Assembly (NCBI GenBank): GCA_011763485.2
Contig: JAANSK020252606.1
Span: forward strand, 1 to 56,529
Length of the DNA: 56,529 bases
Direction: 5' to 3'
Source: Isoetes engelmannii
Taxonomy: Eukaryota > Streptophyta > Lycopodiopsida > Isoetales > Isoetaceae
Part shown: positions 48,594 through 56,005 of the stretch, piece after piece
How positions within the stretch are numbered: the stretch's first letter is position 1
Layout of the letters: every line of letters begins with the position of its first letter
Notes under the pieces: model-generated
What the model saw: the letters and a program-made list of their open reading frames with translations, nothing else
Databases searched by the model: none
Told to the model about the DNA's origin: nothing
Translations under genes and position numbers: made by a program

Positions 48594-49225
48594 GGCGAAA
48601 GGCGGTGCGATTCGCTGCGCGACCGTTCAGTTGTGCTTCGCATCGAGCCCCGCGATGAAGCCGCGTGTCTCGCCCCTTCGGGCTGCCATCACTATCGCTC
48701 TTGGCCTCCGGCCGCTGAACAGCAACGGCGTTCGCGGTGCCCGCTCACCATTCAGGCTGCGAGGCCGGGCGGCCCCCGCTATGTGCGGGCGTCGGCTGCA
48801 GGAGCATGCCTTCGCGGCAGTGGTGGACGGGTGCCGGCAGCTGGGCGCCGCGACGGTCCTCGCGAGGATCAAGCGCACCCGTGTGGACACGGCCGAAGGA
48901 ATGCCGTCAACGACCCGGCTCGAAACGCTGTGAAGCAACCGCGACCTGGTGCGCCAAGTGCCAGCCATCGCCTCGACTCCCTGCAGACAAGGCAGCGCGC
49001 CTGGGCCAGGTCTCGCGGTAGGAGCGGCGGTGCGGCAGTGCTACATGCGAACTCTAGGTCGGCGCGCGACGGCTGCATGAGCAAGGCCTTCGGCTCACCC
49101 GTTCCGCATCGACGGCTGCGTGAAGCTGCAGCCGACGAGCGGGGACGTGTGACTCTGCAGCCGCCGCTTGATCGCCGCCCTACTGAGTTTCGCGCACTAC
49201 CGCGCCACTCAACCGGAGACACAAC
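48594..49225 (+). promoter_or_regulatory. Structured leader, family D copy 2 and upstream module
   Basis: Hairpin CGGCTGC (49113-49119) with GCAGCCG (49128-49134), ending 92 bp before the ATG. 49004-49225 nearly identical to family D copy 1. Upstream part includes TCTCGCCCCTTCGGGCT and a CGCGGTGCCCGCT box (48733-48745). Confidence 0.85.
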
Positions 49226-49474
49226 ATGGCCAAGCCCACCCACCGCATCCTGCAGGTCGAAGACCGCGGCGAAGGCAAGAAGCCCTACTGGCGCGAGGTC
49301 GGGGTTGGATTCACCAACAGCGATTCGAGCCTGAACCTGGTCTTCGCCGTCATCCCGATGATCGGCGTCCACACCATCCAGGTGCGCCCGATCACCGAAC
49401 GCGAGGAAGGCGAATCGCAGCAGCCCCAACAGCAGCCGGCTCCGACGCGCTCCACGAACTCCCGCCGGAAGTAG
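49226..49474 (+). CDS. MAKPTHR-family small protein, copy 2
   Basis: 82 aa. Paralogue of the product at 39246 with a longer Gln/Pro tail (PQQQPAPTRSTNSRRK). Same leader, same terminator, same palindrome afterwards. Confidence 0.75.
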   Translation: MAKPTHRILQVEDRGEGKKPYWREVGVGFTNSDSSLNLVFAVIPMIGVHTIQVRPITEREEGESQQPQQQPAPTRSTNSRRK

Positions 49475-49493
49475 TCCCTCCGCTACTTCCTCT

Positions 49494-49520
49494 GCCCCCG
49501 CCACGTGCGGGGGCCTTTTT
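49494..49520 (+). terminator. Terminator
   Basis: GCCCCCGC/GCGGGGGC stem with CACGT loop and five T. Confidence 0.9.
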
Positions 49521-49561
49521 CGTTATCCGGCTTCTCGCCTTCACCACCGCAACAGCATCGG

Positions 49562-49575
49562 TTGCACATGTGCAA
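49562..49575. repeat. 14-bp palindrome TTGCACATGTGCAA, copy 10
   Basis: Exact copy after the MAKPTHR copy 2 terminator. A variant with one change, TTGCGCATGTGCAA, occurs inside coding sequence at 54570-54583. Confidence 0.85.
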
Positions 49576-49696
49576 CGTGAAACGTGCAACCGACTTTTCA
49601 CCGTCCGTCTCGTGGCTTCGCACGTCGACGGACTACGACCAGCTCAAAGCAGCAAAGCTCGGGATGAACAGCAGTTCGCGGTACCCGCTCACCTCG

Positions 49697-50128
49697 TTAC
49701 GCGAACGTCTCAGCGATCAGGCGTTCCAGGGTTGCGGAAAAACGATCCTCAGCGTCTCGGGTCTGCACCGCTTCGGGGTCCGGCAACGCTTCCTGGAACA
49801 GCTGCCACGCCACATGATCGGCGGTGCATCCCAGCGAAACACCGGGAATCGCAGATCCATCAACGTAGCGTAATGCCGTCGCTGCCTTGGGCGCCTTGGG
49901 CACGTCGAAGAGGTCTTCTTCGCCGCCAGAATCAAACAGCTCGCCCCCCTCGAACATCACCGATACACGCTCAGGTTCATCGTCATCCTGTGCAGACGCG
50001 ATGCACCAGACACCGAGGAAGCGGCGCTTGGCATTGAACTGGAATCCGAAAAAATCAGACGATGGATCGGCCTGAACACGACGTACCGCTTCCTCGAATG
50101 ACACCAGCTTATCGCGGTCGATCGGCAT
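49697..50128 (-). CDS. Hypothetical protein (143 aa), variable-slot gene
   Basis: Start taken at MPIDRDKLVSF (50128); upstream AGGAG is 13 bp away, and a GTG at 50161 is possible. Acidic middle (FEGGELFDSGGEEDLFD) and helical end. Unrelated by eye to the gene in the matching slot (39650-40120). Confidence 0.55.
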   Translation of the reverse strand: MPIDRDKLVSFEEAVRRVQADPSSDFFGFQFNAKRRFLGVWCIASAQDDDEPERVSVMFEGGELFDSGGEEDLFDVPKAPKAATALRYVDGSAIPGVSLGCTADHVAWQLFQEALPDPEAVQTRDAEDRFSATLERLIAETFA

Positions 50129-50182
50129 TGCTAGATTCGCTCTCCTGAAGGCTCGCTTCACTCTACGCGATCAGGTGTTTCT

Positions 50183-50393
50183 CGCGGTACCCGCTCGATG
50201 CGGCAGGCCATTGGCACTGCCGCACATGAACCAAGTGAATGGGATTGCCTGTTCTGTTCATGGGACCACGGCGTTCTCGGGTTCAAGGCTCTCCGCTCCG
50301 CTTCGATGAATGGCTTCGCCAGCCTTGAGCCCTGCGCTACCGCCGTGGGCCTCGCGATCAGGGCAATCCGCCCTTCATCCGAGAGAGCCGAAC
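50183..50393 (+). promoter_or_regulatory. Structured leader, family A copy 6
   Basis: Outer stem GGGTTCAAGGCT (50279-50290) with AGCCTTGAGCCC (50321-50332). Inner TGGC...GCCA. Enclosing CCACGGCG/CGCCGTGG. Weak ribosome binding site GAGAGA. Confidence 0.8.
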
Positions 50394-51197
50394 ATGATCG
50401 ACCACCACAAGCGGTGCATCAGCCTGCTGCGCGACAACAGCCATCGTCACCGCCTGCACCAGGTCTTCAGTGATTTCTGCGAGCTGTCCGCCCTGGCCAT
50501 CAGCAACGCGGTCGACCTCAAGCAGCATGAAGCCCGCGAAGCGCGCTACATGCAGATCATCAAGCGCTACGACGCAGATGAGATCCGCCGCTTTCCAGAG
50601 ATGCTGGCCTGCTGCACCCTCGCGCTCGAGCATCACCGTCACGACTTCCTCGGGAAGCTGTTCATGGACCTGGACCTCGGGTCGCATTGGGCCGGTCAGT
50701 TCTTCACGCCCTATGACCTCACGAAGATGATGGCGATGATGACGCTCGGCGACATGACGGCAGAACGCATCGCCGAGCTGGGCGGATTCATCACTGCCTG
50801 CGAACCGGCTTGCGGTGCCGGCGCGATGGTCATCGGCATGGCCGACGCCTTGGCCGACCTGAAGATCAACTACCAGCAGTGCCTGCACGTCACTGCCGTC
50901 GACCTTGATGCGACCGCGACACACATGGCCTTTATTCAGGCCAGTCTCCTTCATATCCCGGCGATCATCGTCCACGGCAATTCGCTGAGCCTGGAACAGT
51001 TCGGCTACTGGCTGACACCGGCACACGTGTTCGGTGGGTGGGACTTCCGCCTGCGCCGTCGCTCTGCGACGCATAGGCCCAGCGATGCGGAGTGCGCGCA
51101 GATCATCATGCCGGCGCCGGACGCCTCGCCGGTCGATCGGATCGCCGAGGTGCGCAGCTCGATCGTCACCGCGCGGGAACAGATGGCTCTGTTCTGA
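50394..51197 (+). CDS. N6-adenine methylase-like protein lacking the catalytic motif
   Basis: 267 aa related to HsdM-type gamma-class methylases. HWAGQFFTPYDL (about 99-110) is motif X, and EPACGAGAM (137-145) the SAM-binding motif I. Past VHGNSLSLEQFG, where [N/D]PP[Y/F] should come, the sequence reads on without it. The protein may bind DNA or SAM without methylating. Such homologues occur in conjugative leading regions and could shield DNA or imitate a methylase. Behind a family A leader. Catalytic loss is inferred from the missing motif. Confidence 0.7.
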   Translation: MIDHHKRCISLLRDNSHRHRLHQVFSDFCELSALAISNAVDLKQHEAREARYMQIIKRYDADEIRRFPEMLACCTLALEHHRHDFLGKLFMDLDLGSHWAGQFFTPYDLTKMMAMMTLGDMTAERIAELGGFITACEPACGAGAMVIGMADALADLKINYQQCLHVTAVDLDATATHMAFIQASLLHIPAIIVHGNSLSLEQFGYWLTPAHVFGGWDFRLRRRSATHRPSDAECAQIIMPAPDASPVDRIAEVRSSIVTAREQMALF

Positions 51198-51266
51198 CCG
51201 AGCGGCAGGGCGAGCGCATCATGCGTTCGCCCTGTTTCCAAACGAGGCACCGCTGGGAACGCCTTC

Positions 51267-52289
51267 CTAGTCGGCTGGCTTTGCTTCGAGTTCTTCCAAA
51301 AACAGCTTGACCCGGCCATAGAGCGCCGAGCTTTGCTCACGGAAGCCAACGTAGTAGAGCAGCGCATTCACCGCGATCTTCTGCTTGAGCGGGTCCCACA
51401 GTTGAACACGACTGCGAAGATCGTTACGCGATACCGGCTGCAGGCCCAGATCCAGGATCTTCTCGCGCATCCCTTCATCGAAATCCAGCGCGACCACCAT
51501 TCCGAGCGCCTTGTGCCGAGCGATCAGATTGGAAAACTCCGCAACATCTGGGAGCCCTTCGCTCTTGAACACGAACTGCTTGACCTCGGCGCTCAGGACC
51601 AGCGCATCACCGTCGCGTGCATCAATGTCGCCGACCCGTTTCTCGCGCTTGGACCCGGTTCGGACTTTCCCGACCTCAACCTGCAGGTGCGGTGCGTCCG
51701 CGCGGATATACCCGAACACGGCACCCTGATAGCAGGCTCCGGTGTTCTCGCCCTGCCGCGCAGTCATATCGAACTGTTCCAGGAACAGGAGGAAACGCGC
51801 TGGCTCACGGACGATTGTGGACGGATCAATGTCCTGCGACGGGAGCTTGTTGAGGACGAACACCTTGGCTTTCGCTACCAGCTCGTCCAGGTCTTCGTCC
51901 GGCATTCGGAGCAGAGCTTCGAGCCAATGCGTATACCCCTCCCAGGCCTGCGTCGCGTGGGGTGCGGCACTGGGATAGTCGAACCGCTTCTGCCCACTGC
52001 GGAACCAATTCTGAATTTCGTCGTAGAACCCGCGGATGCTCAAGTTCTTGCCATCGACACGCACGATCAACGTGTTGGCCTTGCTCTTCCGCGAGGTCTC
52101 GGTCTGACGCGGATAGGTCGCATAAAAGTCATCCAGCGACTTGAACCGACCGCCCGTTGCCTTGAGGTGGCGCAGGAATCCAACAAACGCGATCAGCAGG
52201 CCCGGCAGGAAACGACGCCGGGCACCCTTGTCGAAGTTGTTTTCCAGCTCGTCCAGGATGTCCTGAACCGACAACTTCGCCGCCTTCAT
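51267..52289 (-). CDS. Type II restriction endonuclease (putative)
   Basis: 340 aa. Start at MKAAKLSV, overlapping the methylase stop by 4 bp (ATGA). The PD-(D/E)xK-type residues are visible as Asp223 in GDIDARDG and Glu235-x-Lys237 in LSAEVKQ. The rest fits no family I recognise. Being coupled to a methylase with a DPPY motif is the main evidence for restriction. Recognition site unknown. Confidence 0.7.
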   Translation of the reverse strand: MKAAKLSVQDILDELENNFDKGARRRFLPGLLIAFVGFLRHLKATGGRFKSLDDFYATYPRQTETSRKSKANTLIVRVDGKNLSIRGFYDEIQNWFRSGQKRFDYPSAAPHATQAWEGYTHWLEALLRMPDEDLDELVAKAKVFVLNKLPSQDIDPSTIVREPARFLLFLEQFDMTARQGENTGACYQGAVFGYIRADAPHLQVEVGKVRTGSKREKRVGDIDARDGDALVLSAEVKQFVFKSEGLPDVAEFSNLIARHKALGMVVALDFDEGMREKILDLGLQPVSRNDLRSRVQLWDPLKQKIAVNALLYYVGFREQSSALYGRVKLFLEELEAKPAD

Positions 52290-53215
52290 GAAACCTTGGC
52301 CAGCTGAGGGATCGCCTCTGCAGCCATCGCGTAATACGTGGGATCGCGCTCGGTGCCGACCGCTTTCAGACCGCAATGCGCCGCTGCCGCCAGAGTCGAT
52401 CCACTGCCGGAGAACGGGTCATAAATGAGCCCTTCTCCGAGCGGCAGAACACCCCGCACGATGTACCGCATCAACTTCTGCGGCTTGATCGAGGGATGCG
52501 GTGCGATTGCTCGCTCAGTTTTCCCGGCCGGCGCGCATTCGTAGAGGTCCCGGAACGGCTCTTCGTCGGACAAACGCCGAAAGCCGCCCGTTCCCCAGCG
52601 CCGCAGATTGGCAGCCACCGTGTCTTCCGAGATCGGTTTGCGAAACAGGCCCCACGGTTCCCAATTGCTCCGAGGCATCACCGACACGTCGGTGAACTCG
52701 TCCTCGGACCCCTTCGGACGATCACCGCCACGCAGCGTCTTAACCACCCGGATCAGCTCGCCACGCTTCTCGAACCCGGCCGTCTCGATCGCTGCGAAGG
52801 TTGTAGTCGACAGCAGCGGGTTGGACGCGATGACCACGTGGCCACCCGGTACCAGAACCCGAAGCGCCTGATACGCAAACGCCTTGAAGAACGTGGTCAA
52901 CCGCTCCCGATCCTTGGCGGTCAGGACCGTGAATCTCGGTAGCGGGCCGCGCTCAGCACCGTCGAAAGTCGGCGGAATCCGCCATACCCCGCCTCGACCT
53001 GATCTGAGCTTGTCGTGATCCTTCGGATCGAACTCGATCAGCCCATAGGGCGGGTCGGTGACGATCGCGTGCAACGAGTTTTCGGCGCGCTCGGCCATCC
53101 ACTGGAGTGCGTCGGCCATGTGCAGCTCGATTCCCGGTGCCGGTCTGGAAACCGGAATCTGACGCGTTTCGGACTGCTCCGGCTCTTTGGTACGCCTGTT
53201 CCGAACTGCCGACAT
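52286..53215 (-). CDS. Site-specific DNA methyltransferase (beta-class, DPPY)
   Basis: 309 aa, motif IV DPPYG at residues 54-58 near the N-terminus, the variable target domain in the middle, and motif I DPFSGSGST near residue 275, i.e. the beta-class order IV-TRD-I. DPPY indicates N6-adenine or N4-cytosine methylation. GCAGGGAT serves as ribosome binding site. It precedes the endonuclease in one operon with 4-bp overlap, which gives modification before restriction. The pair lies between family A copy 6 and family B copy 3, where the other layout copy has ordinary small genes. Confidence 0.88.
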   Translation of the reverse strand: MSAVRNRRTKEPEQSETRQIPVSRPAPGIELHMADALQWMAERAENSLHAIVTDPPYGLIEFDPKDHDKLRSGRGGVWRIPPTFDGAERGPLPRFTVLTAKDRERLTTFFKAFAYQALRVLVPGGHVVIASNPLLSTTTFAAIETAGFEKRGELIRVVKTLRGGDRPKGSEDEFTDVSVMPRSNWEPWGLFRKPISEDTVAANLRRWGTGGFRRLSDEEPFRDLYECAPAGKTERAIAPHPSIKPQKLMRYIVRGVLPLGEGLIYDPFSGSGSTLAAAAHCGLKAVGTERDPTYYAMAAEAIPQLAKVS

Positions 53216-53330
53216 GTCGATCCCTGCCCGTTTTTATGGTCTGTGTGGCGGCAATGGTAGCCCGTCCGACAGGCCGGAAACGCAGAGTCGGACACCGAAA
53301 AACAAGCCCGCGAGCGGTCCCCAAGGCATG

Positions 53331-53587
53331 CGCGGTTCCCGCTTACCTCGGGCTGGTCCCTGCTGCGCAGGAACATCGCCCGCTGGTGAAACAAGAGGGC
53401 ACTGTTTGCCTTTTCAGAATATCGCGTGCTCGGTCTCGTCCAGTCCCCCTTGCGCTCCGTTCGTCGGATGCGATGAAGCTGCATCCGACGAGCCGGTGCC
53501 GGAAGACCGGACAAGCCCTGCGACTCCGCGATGGTTTGGGGCGGCAAACACCGCTCAATTCCGGGCGGTCGCTCTCAGGAGAATCCC
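53331..53587 (+). promoter_or_regulatory. Structured leader, family B copy 3
   Basis: Perfect 11-bp hairpin TCGTCGGATGC (53461-53471) with GCATCCGACGA (53481-53491), ending 101 bp (from the CCG) before the start codon. Same CCG...GCCGGTGCC flanks as family B copies 1 and 2. The usual A-A mismatch of the stem is a T-A pair here. Confidence 0.85.
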
Positions 53588-53872
53588 ATGCTCGCTTCCA
53601 CCTCCATCCTCGCCCGCGCTTCCGAAATCGCCATCAAGGCCGTCGCAGCAGAAACGAAGGGTCGCCTCGCCATGCAGGCTCACCGCAACGAAGAGGCGGA
53701 CGAGTGCTTCATCGAGGCTTTCGAGCTGACCCAGCAAATCGGCGCCGAGTGCGGCCGGCTGGGTCTGGACATGCCGGAAGCGTTCACGGGTCGCCAGCAG
53801 CTGATCGACCTGTTCCAGGACGCAGCGATCCAGGCATGGGACGAGGCGACGCTGGCTCACTACGCTCGCTGA
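53588..53872 (+). CDS. Hypothetical protein, family B leader gene, paralogue of 42919
   Basis: 94 aa, ribosome binding site CAGGAGA. Helical, with the block AFELTQQIGAECGRLGLDMP shared with the product at 42919. Unknown. Confidence 0.7.
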   Translation: MLASTSILARASEIAIKAVAAETKGRLAMQAHRNEEADECFIEAFELTQQIGAECGRLGLDMPEAFTGRQQLIDLFQDAAIQAWDEATLAHYAR

Positions 53873-53886
53873 TCGCGGCGTTTTCG

Positions 53887-53908
53887 CCCCCGCTCCGGCG
53901 GGGGTTTT
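53887..53908 (+). terminator. Terminator
   Basis: CCCCCGC/GCGGGGG stem with 4-base loop and TTTT. Confidence 0.85.
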
Positions 53909-53914
53909 CGCTGT

Positions 53915-54219
53915 GCCCTCGGGGACTCTCGCCTGCGGCTCGGGGTAACAGCCTGGTCGGAATGCCTGCGGCATACCCGCTTGCACGCCACTGTCGATGC
54001 CGATTCATCCGCCCCTGGTGGTCATCCCTCGGCCTGACCTGATCGCCAAACGGAACGCCAGCGCGCTTCGCCCGCAAGGGTTCGGCACCGTCTCGACGGC
54101 TCGCAATGCCACGCCGACGAACGATGCCTTTTCTCCCCTGCGTTCGCTGCTTCTCCGCTGACGTGTCCTGCGATCACGGCGCAGGCACTCAGCGAAGCGA
54201 TGACACCAGGAGGAACCCG
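53915..54219 (+). promoter_or_regulatory. Structured leader, family C copy 3
   Basis: 5' part TGTGCCCTCGG... and CTGGTCGG-ATGCCTGCGGCA is homologous to family C copy 2; 3' part CACTCAGCGAAGCGAT and AGGAGGAA is shared with copies 1 and 2. The middle instead has a CGGC (54097-54100)/GCCG (54113-54116) hairpin with the CGACGG/CCGACGA flanks, so this copy looks like a chimera. Confidence 0.65.
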
Positions 54220-54393
54220 ATGACCAATCACCACGACCACACGTCACCAGCAGAAGCCGGCGAAGCATCTTGCAAAACGATGAGCCCGGAACCGCGTGAC
54301 TGCTTCTGGTGCGACGGCAACGGCTACCAGCGCGAGTTCGGCGGCGAGCAGCGGTGCAATCCCTGCGACGGTACCGGAAGCGAACAACCGTGA
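54220..54393 (+). CDS. Small zinc-finger-like protein (57 aa)
   Basis: Ribosome binding site AGGAGGAA. Cys pairs CFWCDGNGYQ and CNPCDGTG form a DnaJ-like CxxCxGxG zinc site. N-terminal SPAEAGEASCK still reflects the family C element that runs into the gene. Overlaps the next gene (GTGA). Confidence 0.65.
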   Translation: MTNHHDHTSPAEAGEASCKTMSPEPRDCFWCDGNGYQREFGGEQRCNPCDGTGSEQP

Positions 54394-54674
54394 AGCAGTT
54401 CCTTAGAGATTGCGTGAGCTGGCCCCTGTCCGAAGTCAACGACCTGAACGACATGATCGAGCAGAACCGACAGATCAGCCTGCGCACATTCCGCAAACAC
54501 GTCGACCGCGAGCAGCTGGACATGATCGAACGGCAGCTCGGCTACGTCACCCGGCCGTGGGAGAAGGGATTGCGCATGTGCAACGACCACCACGTCAGCT
54601 ACCACGCTTCCCAGCTCAACAGCTCGCCCGTCGTCTACATCCGGCACAGCGCCATCGAATACGTCTTCGCCTGA
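54390..54674 (+). CDS. Hypothetical protein (94 aa)
   Basis: GTG start in the previous stop. Helical, RTFRKHVDREQLDMIERQL. Carries the palindrome variant TTGCGCATGTGCAA (54570-54583) in its coding sequence. Unknown. Confidence 0.6.
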   Translation: MKQFLRDCVSWPLSEVNDLNDMIEQNRQISLRTFRKHVDREQLDMIERQLGYVTRPWEKGLRMCNDHHVSYHASQLNSSPVVYIRHSAIEYVFA

Positions 54675-54683
54675 CAGAGAACC

Positions 54684-55097
54684 ATGAACATGACCGACAC
54701 CACCGCACCCCTGAGCATGAGCCAGTTCGCCACCCGAGCCGATTTTGAAAAGGCGGTCAGTACATCACCCACCCTCGCCCCATATGACGGTTACGAGGTG
54801 GCGCCGGTTTACTTCGACCAGGACGGCAACGGCGAGGCGATGACCACGGCCAAGGAAGCGCGCACCTTGATCCGGTCGGAGGGCGGATCGCTGATCTGGT
54901 CCCTGTACGGCCATCTGTCAGAGGGTGGCGTCGAGTGCATCGGGGATTTCGCCACGGAGACGGATGCGCTCAGCGTCTATTCCAAGATCACCGGACGACC
55001 GCTCCCCGATCCGGGCGACAGCATGCACGCACTACCACCCGCGATCGGGATACCGACCCGGCATTACCCAACCGATGCTGCCGGGCTCGCCGTCTGA
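54684..55097 (+). CDS. Hypothetical protein (137 aa)
   Basis: ATG at 54684 with weak AGAGA upstream; an ATG at 54690 is possible. Alpha/beta with GYEVAPVYFDQDGNGEAM and SLIWSLYGHLSEGG, resembling small conjugative-plasmid proteins. Unknown family. Confidence 0.6.
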   Translation: MNMTDTTAPLSMSQFATRADFEKAVSTSPTLAPYDGYEVAPVYFDQDGNGEAMTTAKEARTLIRSEGGSLIWSLYGHLSEGGVECIGDFATETDALSVYSKITGRPLPDPGDSMHALPPAIGIPTRHYPTDAAGLAV

Positions 55098-55148
55098 CGG
55101 CCCGGATCTTCCCCCGACCCTTTTCCCTGAATCACCCGGAGACCATCC

Positions 55149-55994
55149 ATGTTTGAAACCATCATCGACGGCGTACCCCACGACCACGAATCCGACACGA
55201 CGCCGCCGGTCAAGTCCGTCAGCATCGCCAACCTGGTCAGCGTCCGTGAGGGCATCCGGGAGAGGTTCGAGACCGTTGCCCGACTGCTGAACGAGGCGCG
55301 GGAAATGGCGAAGGGCTCCGGGCTCGGCTTCCCGCGAATCGAGATGGACCACCACCAGCACGGCAAACACGAAATGTCCGGTCCCACCCTCGCCGCGTCC
55401 CTGATGAAGCAGGTTGACGCGACGGGCTGGGACTACCTGATGAAGGAATCCGGCCTGCTGACCTTCATGGATACCGCCGCGCGCCGGGAATGGTCGGAAA
55501 AGGTCTACGCGCTGAATGTCCCGGAGCTGACCGAGGCCAACATCGGGAACACGTTCGCCAGTCTGCACGGACTTCGCGGGGACATGCTCGACCGTGGCGT
55601 CATCAATGTGTTCCGGTCACTGAGCTGGGACTACAAGACCAATCTCCCGCACAAGTTCGGCAAAAAGATCATCGTCAACCGCCTCGCCAGCCTCTGGGGG
55701 ACGGGTAATCGTTACCTCAGTTTCATCGGCGACACCTGCAGCGCCCTCGATGACCTGGACCGGGTGTTTCACAAGCTGGCGAGCCTCCCCGAACCCGATC
55801 ACCGAGACGGGTGGAACCGCCGACTGGACGCCGCCCAGCGCGAAAGGAACCCCATCGCGGACGGCCGGTTTTTCACGGTGAAGTGGTTCAAGAAGGGCAG
55901 CGGTCACGTCGTGTTCAAGAACCCGGCTGACGCGGACAAGCTCAACTCGATTCTGGCCCGACACTTCCCGAACGCCCTGCCGCCTTCGGTGTGA
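55149..55994 (+). CDS. DUF4942 protein
   Basis: 281 aa matching the DUF4942 pattern: REGIRERFETVARLLNEARE, SGLLTFMDTAARREW, LTEANIGNTFASLHGLRGDMLDRGVINVF (quoted in part), SWDYKTNLPHKFGKKIIV and a C-terminal FFTVKWFKKGSGHVVF. The family occurs on conjugative plasmids and phages, sometimes fused to a methylase domain, and is probably linked to DNA modification or antidefence. Ribosome binding site CCGGAG. Confidence 0.8.
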   Translation: MFETIIDGVPHDHESDTTPPVKSVSIANLVSVREGIRERFETVARLLNEAREMAKGSGLGFPRIEMDHHQHGKHEMSGPTLAASLMKQVDATGWDYLMKESGLLTFMDTAARREWSEKVYALNVPELTEANIGNTFASLHGLRGDMLDRGVINVFRSLSWDYKTNLPHKFGKKIIVNRLASLWGTGNRYLSFIGDTCSALDDLDRVFHKLASLPEPDHRDGWNRRLDAAQRERNPIADGRFFTVKWFKKGSGHVVFKNPADADKLNSILARHFPNALPPSV

Positions 55995-56005
55995 TTCGGC
56001 GTGAT

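Larger units (their letters stand above)
39638..53343 (+). repeat. Dispersed box CGCGGTNCCCGCT (ten further copies)
   Basis: Plus-strand copies with N = T, A or G at 39638-39650, 40275-40287, 40824-40836, 41379-41391, 42664-42676, 47541-47553, 48733-48745, 49677-49689, 50183-50195 and 53331-53343. Most open a family A, B or D leader 200-290 bp before a start codon. Others lie just past the 3' end of a minus-strand gene. Confidence 0.85.

Noticed and set aside
4302-49575. Palindrome TTGCACATGTGCAA as CRISPR repeat
   Set aside because: Copies are kilobases apart with genes between them; no spacers and no cas genes.
51333-52307. 324-codon plus-strand frame opposite the putative endonuclease
   Set aside because: Shadow of 51267-52289; the minus-strand frame has the coupled start and PD-(D/E)xK residues.
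39024-54219. Leaders as integron attC sites
   Set aside because: Arrays of small genes with hairpins suggested cassettes, but the hairpins lie upstream of genes with their own ribosome binding sites, lack RYYYAAC/GTTRRRY boxes, and no integron integrase is present.
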